Assembly (NCBI RefSeq): GCF_036781485.1
Contig: NZ_DAIQAX010000007.1
Coordinates: 27,271 to 44,167, forward strand
From: Thermocrinis sp.
GTDB taxonomy: Bacteria > Aquificota > Aquificia > Aquificales > Aquificaceae
Reading direction: 5' to 3'
DNA: 16,897 bases
The notes beneath the pieces were generated by a model, which worked only from the letters and a program-made list of their open reading frames with translations, was not told where the DNA came from and did not search any database. Shown piece by piece: positions 1 to 7,519 of the stretch (its first letter is position 1; each line of letters opens with the position of its first letter). A program made the translations under genes and the position numbers.

Positions 1-1395
1 ATGTTTGGTCTGTTGAGAAAAAAACCAGTTGATAAACTTGTAGAGGTCCTTGGAAGGGAAAAAGTTTCTTTATCTTTGGTAGAGAGAAAGCTTTACTCCT
101 ACGATGCTACTCCAATCCCAGTGGAGAGGACTGTGCCTTCTGCCGTAGTTTTTCCCACATGCCAAGAGGACGTGCAAAAACTCGTAAAGGTTTGTTATGA
201 GGAGGATATTCCCATCTTTCCAAGAGGTGCAGGGTCAGGTTTAACTGGCGGTGCGGTGCCTACTTTGGAAAAGGGTGTGGTGGTCTCCTTTGAGAGGATG
301 AACCGTTTTTACGTAGATTTGGATAATGCAACCGCAGTGGTTGAGCCAGGAGTTATAACCTACGATTTTCAACAAGAGGTAGAAAAACTTGGGCTCTTTT
401 ATCCACCAGACCCCTCTTCCTTTAAATACTCCACCATAGGCGGAAACATTGCAGAAAATGCGGGTGGCCCAAGGTGTTTGAAGTATGGAGTTACAAGGGA
501 ATACGTTTTGGGACTTACCACCGTCATAAAAGAGGGGCACGTTTTAAAAACAGGAAATCCTGTTATAAAGGATGTGGCGGGATACGATCTAACCAAGCTG
601 TTGGTTGGCTCTGAAGGCACCTTAGGACTCATAACATCTGCAGTTCTTAAACTCATACCCAAGCCAAAGGCAAGGGCTACTGCTTTGATAACCTTTAAAG
701 AGCTTGAAAGTGTGGGCAAAGTGGTAACAAAGATCATGACTTCTGGTATATTTCCATCCGCTTTGGAGTTTATGGACAGTTATGCTATAAAGGCCGTGGA
801 AGAATTCAAACCGGTTGGTCTTCCGAAGGATGCGGAGGCACTGCTGCTTATAGAAGTGGATGGCTCGCCCCAAAGTGTGAAGGAGGACATAAACCAAGTG
901 AAAGAACTTGCCAGATCTATGGGGCTGGAGGTTCAAGTGGCAGAAGAGGAAGAAAAAGCTGAAAAGCTCTGGACCGCAAGGAAAAGCTTAGGACCAGCTT
1001 TGGGAAATCTAAAAACTGGAAAAATAAACGAGGATGTGGTAGTTCCCAGAATATATTTATCGGAAGCCATAAAAGACTACCGAAAGGTTTCAGAAAAATA
1101 CGGGCTTTTGATGGTTATCTTTGGGCACATCGGGGATGGGAACCTACACGTAAATTTACTATACGATAAGAAAAACAGGGAAGAAGAAGAAAGGGCAGAA
1201 AGGGCTGTGGATGAGGTGTTTGAAATAACGCTTAGGTATAACGGCTCCATTACCGGAGAGCACGGAGTAGGATTAACAAAGCGCAAGTTTCTTGAGAATC
1301 AGTTTGGGCCTGTGGGAATGGAAATACTCAGGGAAATTAAAAGGACTTTTGATCCAAAGAACCTTTTCAATCCAGGAAAGGTTATAGCTCTTTAG
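1..1395 (+). CDS. glcD: FAD-linked oxidase, glycolate oxidase GlcD subunit family
   Basis: The 464-residue protein has the two-domain layout of GlcD / D-lactate dehydrogenase flavoproteins, which oxidise a 2-hydroxy acid to the 2-oxo acid with FAD. Visible signatures are the FAD-binding loop PRGAGSGLTGG (about 74-84), a second nucleotide-binding stretch with GGNIAENAGGPRCLKYG (about 147-163), DVAGYDLTKLLVGSEGTLGL (191-210), and the C-terminal FAD-oxidase domain with GHIGDGNLHVN (H376) and the GEHGVG motif (419-424). Length fits the family. The ATG is the first base of the window, so a start further upstream cannot be excluded, although the N-terminus looks normal for GlcD. The substrate (glycolate, lactate or another) cannot be read from the sequence. 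No GlcE or GlcF partner is visible in the window. Its last 14 nt overlap the convergent nth gene. Confidence 0.9.
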   Translation: MFGLLRKKPVDKLVEVLGREKVSLSLVERKLYSYDATPIPVERTVPSAVVFPTCQEDVQKLVKVCYEEDIPIFPRGAGSGLTGGAVPTLEKGVVVSFERMNRFYVDLDNATAVVEPGVITYDFQQEVEKLGLFYPPDPSSFKYSTIGGNIAENAGGPRCLKYGVTREYVLGLTTVIKEGHVLKTGNPVIKDVAGYDLTKLLVGSEGTLGLITSAVLKLIPKPKARATALITFKELESVGKVVTKIMTSGIFPSALEFMDSYAIKAVEEFKPVGLPKDAEALLLIEVDGSPQSVKEDINQVKELARSMGLEVQVAEEEEKAEKLWTARKSLGPALGNLKTGKINEDVVVPRIYLSEAIKDYRKVSEKYGLLMVIFGHIGDGNLHVNLLYDKKNREEEERAERAVDEVFEITLRYNGSITGEHGVGLTKRKFLENQFGPVGMEILREIKRTFDPKNLFNPGKVIAL

Positions 1396-1996
1396 AGGGA
1401 CAAAGGTCATAAAGCGGGCACTCTGAGTGTTTAGGCTTCTGAGCAGTGCAGATATACCTTCCAAGAAGTATTAAAAGGTTTGAAAACTTACCCCAGTCTT
1501 CTTTTGGAACTATGCCCATAAGCTCCTGCTCTGCCTTTTCGGGCTTTTGTTGTTTGGTAAGCCCCAACCTTTGACTAACTCTCAGAACGTGCCTATCAAC
1601 TGCTATACCCTCGTTTATGCCAAAGGCGTTATACAAAATCATGTTAGCGGACTTTCTTCCTATACCTGGTAGTTCAGAGAGTTCCTTTAAGCTTTTTGGA
1701 ACCTCTCCTTTATACTTCTCAACTAGGATCGTGCTTATTTGCTTTATGTACTTTGCCTTGTTGCCGTAAAAGGACACCTTGCTAATGTATTTTTCTATCT
1801 CTTCTAAATCTGCCTGTGCAAAGTCTTGGGGAGTTTTAAACCTTTTAAAAAGCTCTTGCGTCACCTCATTGACCTTTGCGTCCCTTTCTTGGGCAGACAG
1901 GACAACAGCCACCACCAGCTCAAAGGGTGTGCTGAAGTTTAGCTCCAGTTTGTTTGGAAATACCCTTTCAAGCCTCTCAATGATTTCCTTGACCAT
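1382..1996 (-). CDS. nth: Endonuclease III, DNA glycosylase/AP lyase
   Basis: The 204-residue protein removes oxidised pyrimidines from DNA and cleaves at the abasic site. It carries SAQERDAKVN (34-43), the helix-hairpin-helix LPGIGRKSANMIL (109-121) with the catalytic Lys115, and VDRHVLRV with the catalytic Asp134. The C-terminal iron-sulphur loop reads C183-X6-H190-X2-C193-X5-C199. Escherichia coli Nth has cysteine at the position of His190 (C-X6-C-X2-C-X5-C), so one cluster ligand is changed; the codon reads CAC. The start ATG lies 20 nt inside the end of lon, behind an AGGAGG with 9-nt spacing, making this the last gene of the atpG-ftsY-lon-nth operon. Its 3' end overlaps the convergent glcD by 14 nt. 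Confidence 0.93.
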   Translation of the reverse strand: MVKEIIERLERVFPNKLELNFSTPFELVVAVVLSAQERDAKVNEVTQELFKRFKTPQDFAQADLEEIEKYISKVSFYGNKAKYIKQISTILVEKYKGEVPKSLKELSELPGIGRKSANMILYNAFGINEGIAVDRHVLRVSQRLGLTKQQKPEKAEQELMGIVPKEDWGKFSNLLILLGRYICTAQKPKHSECPLYDLCPSKEL

Positions 1997-4370
1997 AGTC
2001 TTTAACCTCCTGCTTGGATAGGGCTAACTCAAATACCTGGTCTAAGTCCCTTACAAAGTGAAAGGTCATCTTCTCCCGCACGTAGGCAGGTAGGTCCTCA
2101 AGGACTTCTTCTTTGTTTTTCTCAGGTAAAATGACCTCGTATATACCCGCCCTTTTGGCTGCGAGTATTTTTTCTTTTAGTCCCCCAACGGGTAAAACTC
2201 TTCCCCTCAGGGTAATTTCTCCAGTCATTGCCACATCAGATCTTACCGGTGTATTGGTTAGTAGAGAGAGAATGGCAGTAGCTATAGTTATACCAGCGGA
2301 AGGACCATCCTTTGGAACTGCCCCTTCCGGCACGTGTATGTGTATGTCCCAGTTTGAAAAGTCCTCTGGGTTTATGCCGTAATCCTCTGCCTTTGACTTT
2401 ATGTAAGATAGGGCAGCCTGTGCGGATTCTTTCATGACCTCTCCCAAAGAGCCGGTAAGTATCAGCTGGCCCTTTCCCTTAAACTTTGTGGCTTCTATGA
2501 GCATGATCTCCCCGCCCACCTCCGTCCAAGCTAAACCTATAGCCAATCCAACCATAGGTGTTTGTTCTCTATCAGTAAATCTTCTGGCCACCCCAAGGAA
2601 ACCCTTTACATCCTGCGGTTTTACCTCAAAAGGTGGCTTTTCTCCCCTCAGTTTTTTTAGTGCGAGCTTTCTCAAAATTGCTCCGATTTGTCTTTGTAGA
2701 TTTCTAACACCCGACTCCCTGGTGTATCCTCTTATGACTTCCAGTATAGCATCGTCTCTAAATATAACTTCATCCTTTTTAAATCCATGCATAGGGAGAA
2801 GCTTAGGAAGAAGGTGATTTTTTGCGATGAAGACTTTTTCCTCTTCTGAGTATCCAGAGAGCTGGATTACTTCCATCCTGTCCAGCAGTGGTCTTGGGAT
2901 CGTATCTATCCTGTTGGCAGTGCAAATAAAGAAAACCTCCGATAGGTCAAAGGGAAGGCTTATGTAAAGATCCACAAAGTTTTTGTTCTGTTCTGGATCC
3001 AAAACTTCCAAAAGGGCTGCTGCGGGGTCTCCTTGGAAAGAGATGGATATTTTATCCACCTCATCCAATATGATCAGAGGGTTCTTTGTTCCAGCCTGCT
3101 TTATAGCCTGTATGATTCTACCAGGCATAGCACCAACGTAAGTTCTTCTGTGTCCTCTTATTTCTGCCTCGTCCCTTATGCCACCCAAGGATATTCTTAC
3201 AAAATTTTTACCTATGGCTTCTGCTATGGACTTTCCGAGGGATGTTTTACCTACTCCCGGAGGCCCTACAAAGCATAGGATCTGCACCGCAGAGCTTTTA
3301 CCCTTTGTAAGTTTTTTAACCGCTAAGTATTCTAAAATCCTCTCCTTTACCTTTTCTAAGTTGTAGTGGTCTCTATCAAGGATATTTTTTACCCGGTCCA
3401 GATTATACCTGTCTTTGGTTCTTTTGTTCCAAGGGAGCTCCAAAACCCAGTCAAGCCAAGTTCTTATAACTCCAGCTTCCGCAGATTCGGGATGGAGCTT
3501 CTCCAGCCTGTTTATCTGTTTTTGGATTTCCTCTTGGGCTTCCTTAGATAGCTTGAGGCTTGCCAACTTCTTTCTGTAATTTTCTATTTCCTCCTTCTTC
3601 TCATCTGATTCGCCAAGCTCTTCCTGAATAGCCTTCAGCTGTTGTCTTAAAAAGTATTCCCTCTGCTCTTTTTCTATCCTTTCTCGTGCTACGTTTCTTA
3701 TCTTAGTCTGTACTTCCAAAATGCCTACCTCGTTGGAAAGGTGCATATACACCAACTTTAGTCTCTCTATTGGGTCTAAGGTTTCCAAGATCTTTTGAGC
3801 ATCTTGGGATTTGATATCTGAGATAGAAGCCACTAAGTCTGCCAGCTTGCCCGGATCTTCAAGCTCTCTGATTACATACAGCAAATCTGGGATTATCTGC
3901 TTTCCCAAAGAAACTGCTTTGTCCAAAAGTTCTTTCACAGAGGACACATAAGCTCTGTCCTCTTTGCCCAGCTCAGACAGGTTTATCTCCTTTTCCTCTA
4001 TAGGTTCCACCAAAGCCCAATAGTGATCTTCTTTTTTGTAGTAATCTTTAAGCCTTGCCCTCTTTATACCCTGGACTAAGATCTTTAACTTTCCCTCATC
4101 CAAAGGCGTGGCTCTTATTACGTGTGCTATAACTCCAAACTCATAAATCCCATCCTTATCTGGTTCCTCAACGTCTTTATTCTTTTGCAAGACCAGAAAT
4201 AGCAGCCTATCCCTCTTCAGTGCGCTTTCCACAGACTTTATGGAAAAGTCCCTACCCACAAAGAGAGGAACTACCATGGTAGGGAATATTACCAGGTCCC
4301 TGAGGGGCATAGCCGGGACTTCAAATTCCACAGAGGGAACTTCTGGCACCTTGAAAAGCTCTTCCATCAT
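1977..4370 (-). CDS. lon: ATP-dependent protease La (Lon)
   Basis: Lon is a cytoplasmic hexameric protease that unfolds and degrades damaged and regulatory proteins. Residues here are numbered from the TTG at 4373. The protein has the N-terminal substrate domain (about 18-210, with MPLRDLVIFPTMVVPLFVGR), a long coiled coil (about 230-295), the AAA+ module with Walker A GPPGVGKTS (370-378) and Walker B LIILDEVDK (433-441), and the protease domain with catalytic Ser692 in PKDGPSAG and Lys735 in GGLKEK. At about 797 residues it is full length. The ATG at 4370 overlaps the ftsY stop by one base (TGATG). A TTG at 4373 has better spacing (8 nt) to AGGAG, so the start is uncertain by one codon. The 3' end overlaps nth by 20 nt. 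Confidence 0.96.
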   Translation of the reverse strand: MMEELFKVPEVPSVEFEVPAMPLRDLVIFPTMVVPLFVGRDFSIKSVESALKRDRLLFLVLQKNKDVEEPDKDGIYEFGVIAHVIRATPLDEGKLKILVQGIKRARLKDYYKKEDHYWALVEPIEEKEINLSELGKEDRAYVSSVKELLDKAVSLGKQIIPDLLYVIRELEDPGKLADLVASISDIKSQDAQKILETLDPIERLKLVYMHLSNEVGILEVQTKIRNVARERIEKEQREYFLRQQLKAIQEELGESDEKKEEIENYRKKLASLKLSKEAQEEIQKQINRLEKLHPESAEAGVIRTWLDWVLELPWNKRTKDRYNLDRVKNILDRDHYNLEKVKERILEYLAVKKLTKGKSSAVQILCFVGPPGVGKTSLGKSIAEAIGKNFVRISLGGIRDEAEIRGHRRTYVGAMPGRIIQAIKQAGTKNPLIILDEVDKISISFQGDPAAALLEVLDPEQNKNFVDLYISLPFDLSEVFFICTANRIDTIPRPLLDRMEVIQLSGYSEEEKVFIAKNHLLPKLLPMHGFKKDEVIFRDDAILEVIRGYTRESGVRNLQRQIGAILRKLALKKLRGEKPPFEVKPQDVKGFLGVARRFTDREQTPMVGLAIGLAWTEVGGEIMLIEATKFKGKGQLILTGSLGEVMKESAQAALSYIKSKAEDYGINPEDFSNWDIHIHVPEGAVPKDGPSAGITIATAILSLLTNTPVRSDVAMTGEITLRGRVLPVGGLKEKILAAKRAGIYEVILPEKNKEEVLEDLPAYVREKMTFHFVRDLDQVFELALSKQEVKDYGQGNH

Positions 4371-5737
4371 CAAGAGGTTAACTCCTCCACAAAGGTTTTT
4401 GGATCAAAGTCTTGCAAATCATCTAAGGCTTCTCCCACCCCCAAGAGTTTGACCGGGATCTTTAGCTCTGCACATATGGGCACTAAAGCACCACCTTTGG
4501 CAGAGCCATCTAATTTTGTTAAAACGATACCGCTTACTTCTACCGCTTCCTTAAAGACCTTGGCTTGAAATATGGAGTTTTGCCCTATGGTTGCATCCAA
4601 AACCAAAAGCGTTTCCGTAGGCTCTTCTGGATAGAACTTTTGAATTACCTGCTTTATTTTTCTGAGCTCTCTTATTAAGGGTTCCTTTGTATGAAGCCTT
4701 CCCGCAGTGTCTATCAGCACCACATCATATGCATCCTTACTGGCTTTTTCTAAAGCCTGATACACCACCGATGCTGGGTCTGCCCCTTCCTCTTTATAAA
4801 CTATATCTGCCCCGCTTCTTTGGGCCCAAACTTGCAACTGCTCTATGGCAGCGGACCTAAAGGTATCTCCAGCGCAGAGTAAAACCTTCTTACCCTGTTT
4901 TTTGAACCTATAAGCCAACTTACCTATGGTTGTGGTCTTTCCAGAGCCATTTACGCCTAAGAAAAGATAGACTTTGCCCTCCTTTAGCTCTCCTTTACAA
5001 TTTGCTAAGTATGCCAAAAGCTTTTCTCTCAGAACAGGTAAAAGCTCCTCCCACGTTTTTATGTTTCTTCTGATGGACTCCTTTCTTAGCTCTTCCATCA
5101 GTTCTGTAGCCTTTTTTACTCCCAAGTCAGCCCTTATGAGCTTCTCTTCTAGCTCCTCTAAAAGTTCTTCATCTACCTTTCTACCTGCAAACAGGATTCC
5201 AAATTCCAAAACTTCCCTTGTTTTCTTCAGACTCTTTTTTAACTTCTCAAGAAGGCTTTCTTTCTTTACTTCTACCAACCCAAGCTTTTCTTTGAGTTCT
5301 AGTATATGATTTTCCAACTGTTCTCTCTCTATCGGATTGGCTAAGGCTAATGCTCTTTCCAAGATCTTGAGGCTCTCCTCTGGTTTGCCTTCCTTTATTA
5401 AAATCCCTGCCCTATAAAGACTTTCAAAGTCTCCGACTTTTAGATACTCTTCAACAGCCTTTTGTTTTTCCCCAACCTTTTCATACAAAAGTGCCCTTTC
5501 TTTGGCGGTTGCCAAGTTTTTATCGTAATACTCCACCAACTGGTAGGCATAGTAATACTTACCTTCCTCCATGTATAGTTTGAAGAGGATAGGCCTTAGT
5601 TCTGGATCTTCTTTAAAGTTTTCAAGTATGTTTATTGCTTTATCTTTTTTACCTTTCTCTATCAGCTTTAGAATAGCAGACTTGTCTCCCTTTTCTGCTA
5701 ACTTCTCTTCCTCTGATTTTTTCAAAAAACCAAACAT
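4370..5737 (-). CDS. ftsY: Signal recognition particle receptor FtsY with a TPR-like N-terminus
   Basis: FtsY docks SRP-ribosome complexes at the inner membrane. The C-terminal NG domain is complete: helical N domain (about 160-245), G1 GVNGSGKTTT (261-270), DTFRSAAIEQL (291-301), G3 DTAGR (343-347), G4 TKLD (407-410) and a final GVGE (433-436). In place of the Asp/Glu-rich linker of the E. coli protein, residues about 18-150 are a run of short amphipathic helix pairs typical of TPR or related repeats (for example GKKDKAINILENF, EGKYYYAYQLVEY, GEKQKAVEEYLKV, GKPEESLKILERAL). The first residues, MFGFLKK, could touch the membrane. The start lies 1 nt after the atpG stop. The FtsY assignment is firm; the repeat-domain call is by eye. 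Confidence 0.94.
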   Translation of the reverse strand: MFGFLKKSEEEKLAEKGDKSAILKLIEKGKKDKAINILENFKEDPELRPILFKLYMEEGKYYYAYQLVEYYDKNLATAKERALLYEKVGEKQKAVEEYLKVGDFESLYRAGILIKEGKPEESLKILERALALANPIEREQLENHILELKEKLGLVEVKKESLLEKLKKSLKKTREVLEFGILFAGRKVDEELLEELEEKLIRADLGVKKATELMEELRKESIRRNIKTWEELLPVLREKLLAYLANCKGELKEGKVYLFLGVNGSGKTTTIGKLAYRFKKQGKKVLLCAGDTFRSAAIEQLQVWAQRSGADIVYKEEGADPASVVYQALEKASKDAYDVVLIDTAGRLHTKEPLIRELRKIKQVIQKFYPEEPTETLLVLDATIGQNSIFQAKVFKEAVEVSGIVLTKLDGSAKGGALVPICAELKIPVKLLGVGEALDDLQDFDPKTFVEELTS

Positions 5738-5738
5738 T

Positions 5739-6608
5739 TCACTTCATAGCTTCCACAGCGTTTACTATATCCACAAGCTCATAAGTGATGGATTCCTGCC
5801 TTGCCTTGTTGAATATAAGCGTCCAAGTTTTTACAAGATCATCTGCGTTGCGTGTAGCATTGTCCATAGCAACCATACGGGCAAAGTGTTCTGCAGCATT
5901 AGATTCAAGCATTGCCCTGTAAAGTTGGTAATTCAAATACAGATCAATAAGTCTGTTTATGAACGTTTCTGCTTCTACCTCAAACTCGTAAATACTATAG
6001 TTTTGATCTTTTTGCTCAGGCCTTTCAAAAGGTAAAAACTGCCTAACAATTGGTTTATAATTAACTCTGGTAAGCATTTCATTGTTTATTAAATAGATTC
6101 TATCCGTCTCTTTACGTTGATATCTATCTCTTACGAGTGCTCCAACCTCTTTTACCACTTCAAAGTTTATTTCCTTTCTGAACACCTCCTCGTAAGCCTT
6201 TAACACTTTGTAGTTTCTTTTTGAGAAATATTGAGCGCCTTTACGACCTACCAGTATTAAGCTAACATCTATGTTTTTGCTGATTTTTTCTTGAATGAGC
6301 TCCTCCGCCTTTTTTATAGCGTTGGAATTAAAAGCACCTGCCAATCCTCTATCTGCAGTAACGAGTATTATATCCACCCTTTGCTCCTCTCTAACCTCCA
6401 AGAGAGGATGAGTATTCATATCTACACGGGACGCAAGGTTAGAAAGCACTTCATACAACCTCTCAGAGTATGGCCTTGAGGCGTAGATAGCCTCTTGAGC
6501 TTTTCTAAGCTTGGCGGCGGAGACAACCTTCATAGCGTTGGTTATTCTTCTGGTGTTCTTAATACCTTGGATCTTCCTCTTTATATCTCTTGGAGACAGT
6601 TTGGGCAT
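5739..6608 (-). CDS. atpG: F1F0 ATP synthase gamma subunit
   Basis: The gamma subunit is the rotor shaft of F1, linking the c-ring to the catalytic alpha3beta3 head. Both diagnostic ends are present: the N-terminal helix with DIKRKIQGIKNTRRITNAMK and the C-terminal helix with ARQESITYELVDIVNAVEAM, plus TADRGLAGAFN in the middle. At 289 residues it is full length. The gene stands apart from other atp genes and heads an operon with ftsY, lon and nth, consistent with dispersed ATP-synthase genes in Aquificales. There is no ribosome binding site before the ATG. Instead a TGCTATAAT extended -10 lies 9 nt upstream, suggesting a leaderless message. The reading frame stays open for about 38 codons upstream but contains no ATG, GTG or TTG there, which supports this start. 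Confidence 0.96.
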   Translation of the reverse strand: MPKLSPRDIKRKIQGIKNTRRITNAMKVVSAAKLRKAQEAIYASRPYSERLYEVLSNLASRVDMNTHPLLEVREEQRVDIILVTADRGLAGAFNSNAIKKAEELIQEKISKNIDVSLILVGRKGAQYFSKRNYKVLKAYEEVFRKEINFEVVKEVGALVRDRYQRKETDRIYLINNEMLTRVNYKPIVRQFLPFERPEQKDQNYSIYEFEVEAETFINRLIDLYLNYQLYRAMLESNAAEHFARMVAMDNATRNADDLVKTWTLIFNKARQESITYELVDIVNAVEAMK

Positions 6609-6617
6609 AATAATTAA

Positions 6618-6626
6618 ATTATAGCA
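6618..6626 (-). promoter_or_regulatory. Extended -10 promoter of the atpG-ftsY-lon-nth operon
   Basis: On the minus strand the sequence TGCTATAAT (6626 to 6618) is a perfect extended -10 element. It ends 9 nt before the atpG ATG, so transcription would begin about 2-3 nt before the start codon. No good -35 hexamer is present at 17 nt. A near-palindrome GCTTTTCCAAAAGC (6643-6656) overlaps where the -35 would be. This is read from consensus only. Confidence 0.55.
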
Positions 6627-6763
6627 TAAACTTTTCTCTAAGGCTTTTCCAAAAGCTCTAACTCGTCCCCCAGCATCTAAAGGAACTAACTTACCCGCAA
6701 GGCGCTTTAACTGGATCTTAAGCTAAGTTGGAGAGCTTGGTATTTCTAGAGCAGGGCCACCTC

Positions 6764-6785
6764 TTTCTTAACAATTTCTTAAAAT
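6764..6785 (+). promoter_or_regulatory. 11-bp direct repeat, Pho-box-like operator upstream of the ATPase cluster
   Basis: Two 11-bp units lie head to tail, TTTCTTAACAA (6764-6774) and TTTCTTAAAAT (6775-6785). The first 19 bases are identical to the reverse complement of 10935-10953. A TTAACA-like 6-mer repeated at an 11-bp period is the layout bound by PhoB/PhoP (OmpR-family) response regulators. The site lies 9-30 bp upstream of the candidate -10 at 6794, where such activators sit. The identity of the repeats is seen directly; the regulator is inferred. Confidence 0.5.
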
Positions 6786-6793
6786 AAATTATT

Positions 6794-6799
6794 TATGCT
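6794..6799 (+). promoter_or_regulatory. Candidate -10 of the 6809-10673 operon
   Basis: TATGCT ends 9 nt before the ATG at 6809, with no Shine-Dalgarno sequence between them and the 11-bp direct repeats directly upstream. The hexamer is an imperfect match, so the call is tentative. The spacing equals that seen at atpG. Confidence 0.35.
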
Positions 6800-6808
6800 C
6801 TTGGGAAC

Positions 6809-7186
6809 ATGATAAAGGATGTGGTGCGCTACCAAAATAAGGTAAGTCTATACTTTGATAGTTTAGAGGAAAAAATTCTTTTTTCTAAGATCTTAAAAGG
6901 ACTGGAGGGCGTGGAGGCTGTGGAGGAAAAGGAACGCACTAAGACCTTGAGAGTGGTATTCAGGAAAGGCTCACCCGCAGACTACTTGCTTAGCCATCTC
7001 TCCCCAAAAAGGGAAAGTTCTTTAACCAAGGAGGACCTGTTTTTTTACATAAATCCTTTCCTAAAACATCCAGCCACCAAGTTAGCCTTTTCTGTTTTTA
7101 CCTTTGGATTCAGCGTGGGTTTGCTAAGTTTTGCTTTGTGTAGTATGTTTATAATACCTACTCTAAAAACTACCTTTTGGAGGTAA
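6809..7186 (+). CDS. HMA-like domain protein with a C-terminal membrane helix
   Basis: The first gene of the ATPase operon encodes 125 residues. Residues about 8-70 have the beta-alpha-beta rhythm of a ferredoxin-like heavy-metal-associated fold (a strand around KVSLYF, a helix around EEKILFSKILKGL, a strand around TLRVVF, then a helix around PADYLLSHL), but with no CxxC metal-binding pair. Residues about 92-116 form a hydrophobic segment containing FTFGFSVGLLSFALCSMFII, so the protein is probably anchored by one membrane helix. In gene order and architecture it could correspond to the HMA-domain membrane proteins that accompany some P1B ATPases, such as FezC of ferrosome clusters as I remember it. 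That link is inference, and the fold call was made without a profile search. The start lacks a Shine-Dalgarno site but has a -10-like hexamer 9 nt upstream. Confidence 0.6.
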   Translation: MIKDVVRYQNKVSLYFDSLEEKILFSKILKGLEGVEAVEEKERTKTLRVVFRKGSPADYLLSHLSPKRESSLTKEDLFFYINPFLKHPATKLAFSVFTFGFSVGLLSFALCSMFIIPTLKTTFWR

Positions 7187-7190
7187 CAGG

Positions 7191-7505
7191 ATGCTAAACT
7201 TTAATCTTCCTTCCACCATTGGAGGATGTCTATCAACCAACATGCTTTTGTATGGTGTGGGTGCTTTGGCGGGTATTGTGGTCTTGGGTAAGCTCCTTAG
7301 GGATTCCAGACCTCTCTTAGTCTCTGCCACTAAGGAAGTAATAGCTTTTCAAGAATGGCTATCTGGAAACATTGAGGAGGGTAAAGAGTTTTGGGAAGAC
7401 GTGGTGGCAGAAGCTAAACATAAATATAAGTTAGAGATAGAGAAAAAGTTAGAGATATTACAAAAGCAGCAAGAAATACTCCAGCGTATAAAAGAAAACC
7501 TTTAA
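7191..7505 (+). CDS. Small membrane protein with charged helical tail, DUF5132-like
   Basis: The 104-residue protein has one hydrophobic segment (about 19-36, NMLLYGVGALAGIVVLGK), a basic edge, and then a long charged helix (about 48-104) ending in a coiled-coil-like stretch rich in Lys, Glu and Gln. The pattern of a membrane helix followed by RPLL and an acidic helix EDVVAEAKHK recalls DUF5132-type small proteins found beside P-type ATPases. This similarity is from memory and not certain. A GGAGG lies 7 nt before the ATG, and the gene starts 4 nt after the previous stop, so it is translated from the same message. The function is unknown; a scaffold or regulatory partner of the ATPase is a guess from context. 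Confidence 0.6.
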   Translation: MLNFNLPSTIGGCLSTNMLLYGVGALAGIVVLGKLLRDSRPLLVSATKEVIAFQEWLSGNIEEGKEFWEDVVAEAKHKYKLEIEKKLEILQKQQEILQRIKENL

Positions 7506-7519
7506 CAGGAGGAAGTGAT

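Noticed and set aside
2434..2817. Long plus-strand open frames within lon
   Set aside because: They are mirror frames of a confidently identified lon gene with no features of their own.
6609..6723. Upstream in-frame extension of atpG (about 38 codons)
   Set aside because: The frame is open but has no ATG, GTG or TTG, a promoter -10 lies inside it, and AtpG proteins begin at the chosen ATG.
6640..6763. Possible structured RNA or tRNA in the atpG upstream region
   Set aside because: Only short inverted repeats (AACTTA/TAAGTT, GCTTTT/AAAAGC) are visible; no cloverleaf or known riboswitch core could be traced.
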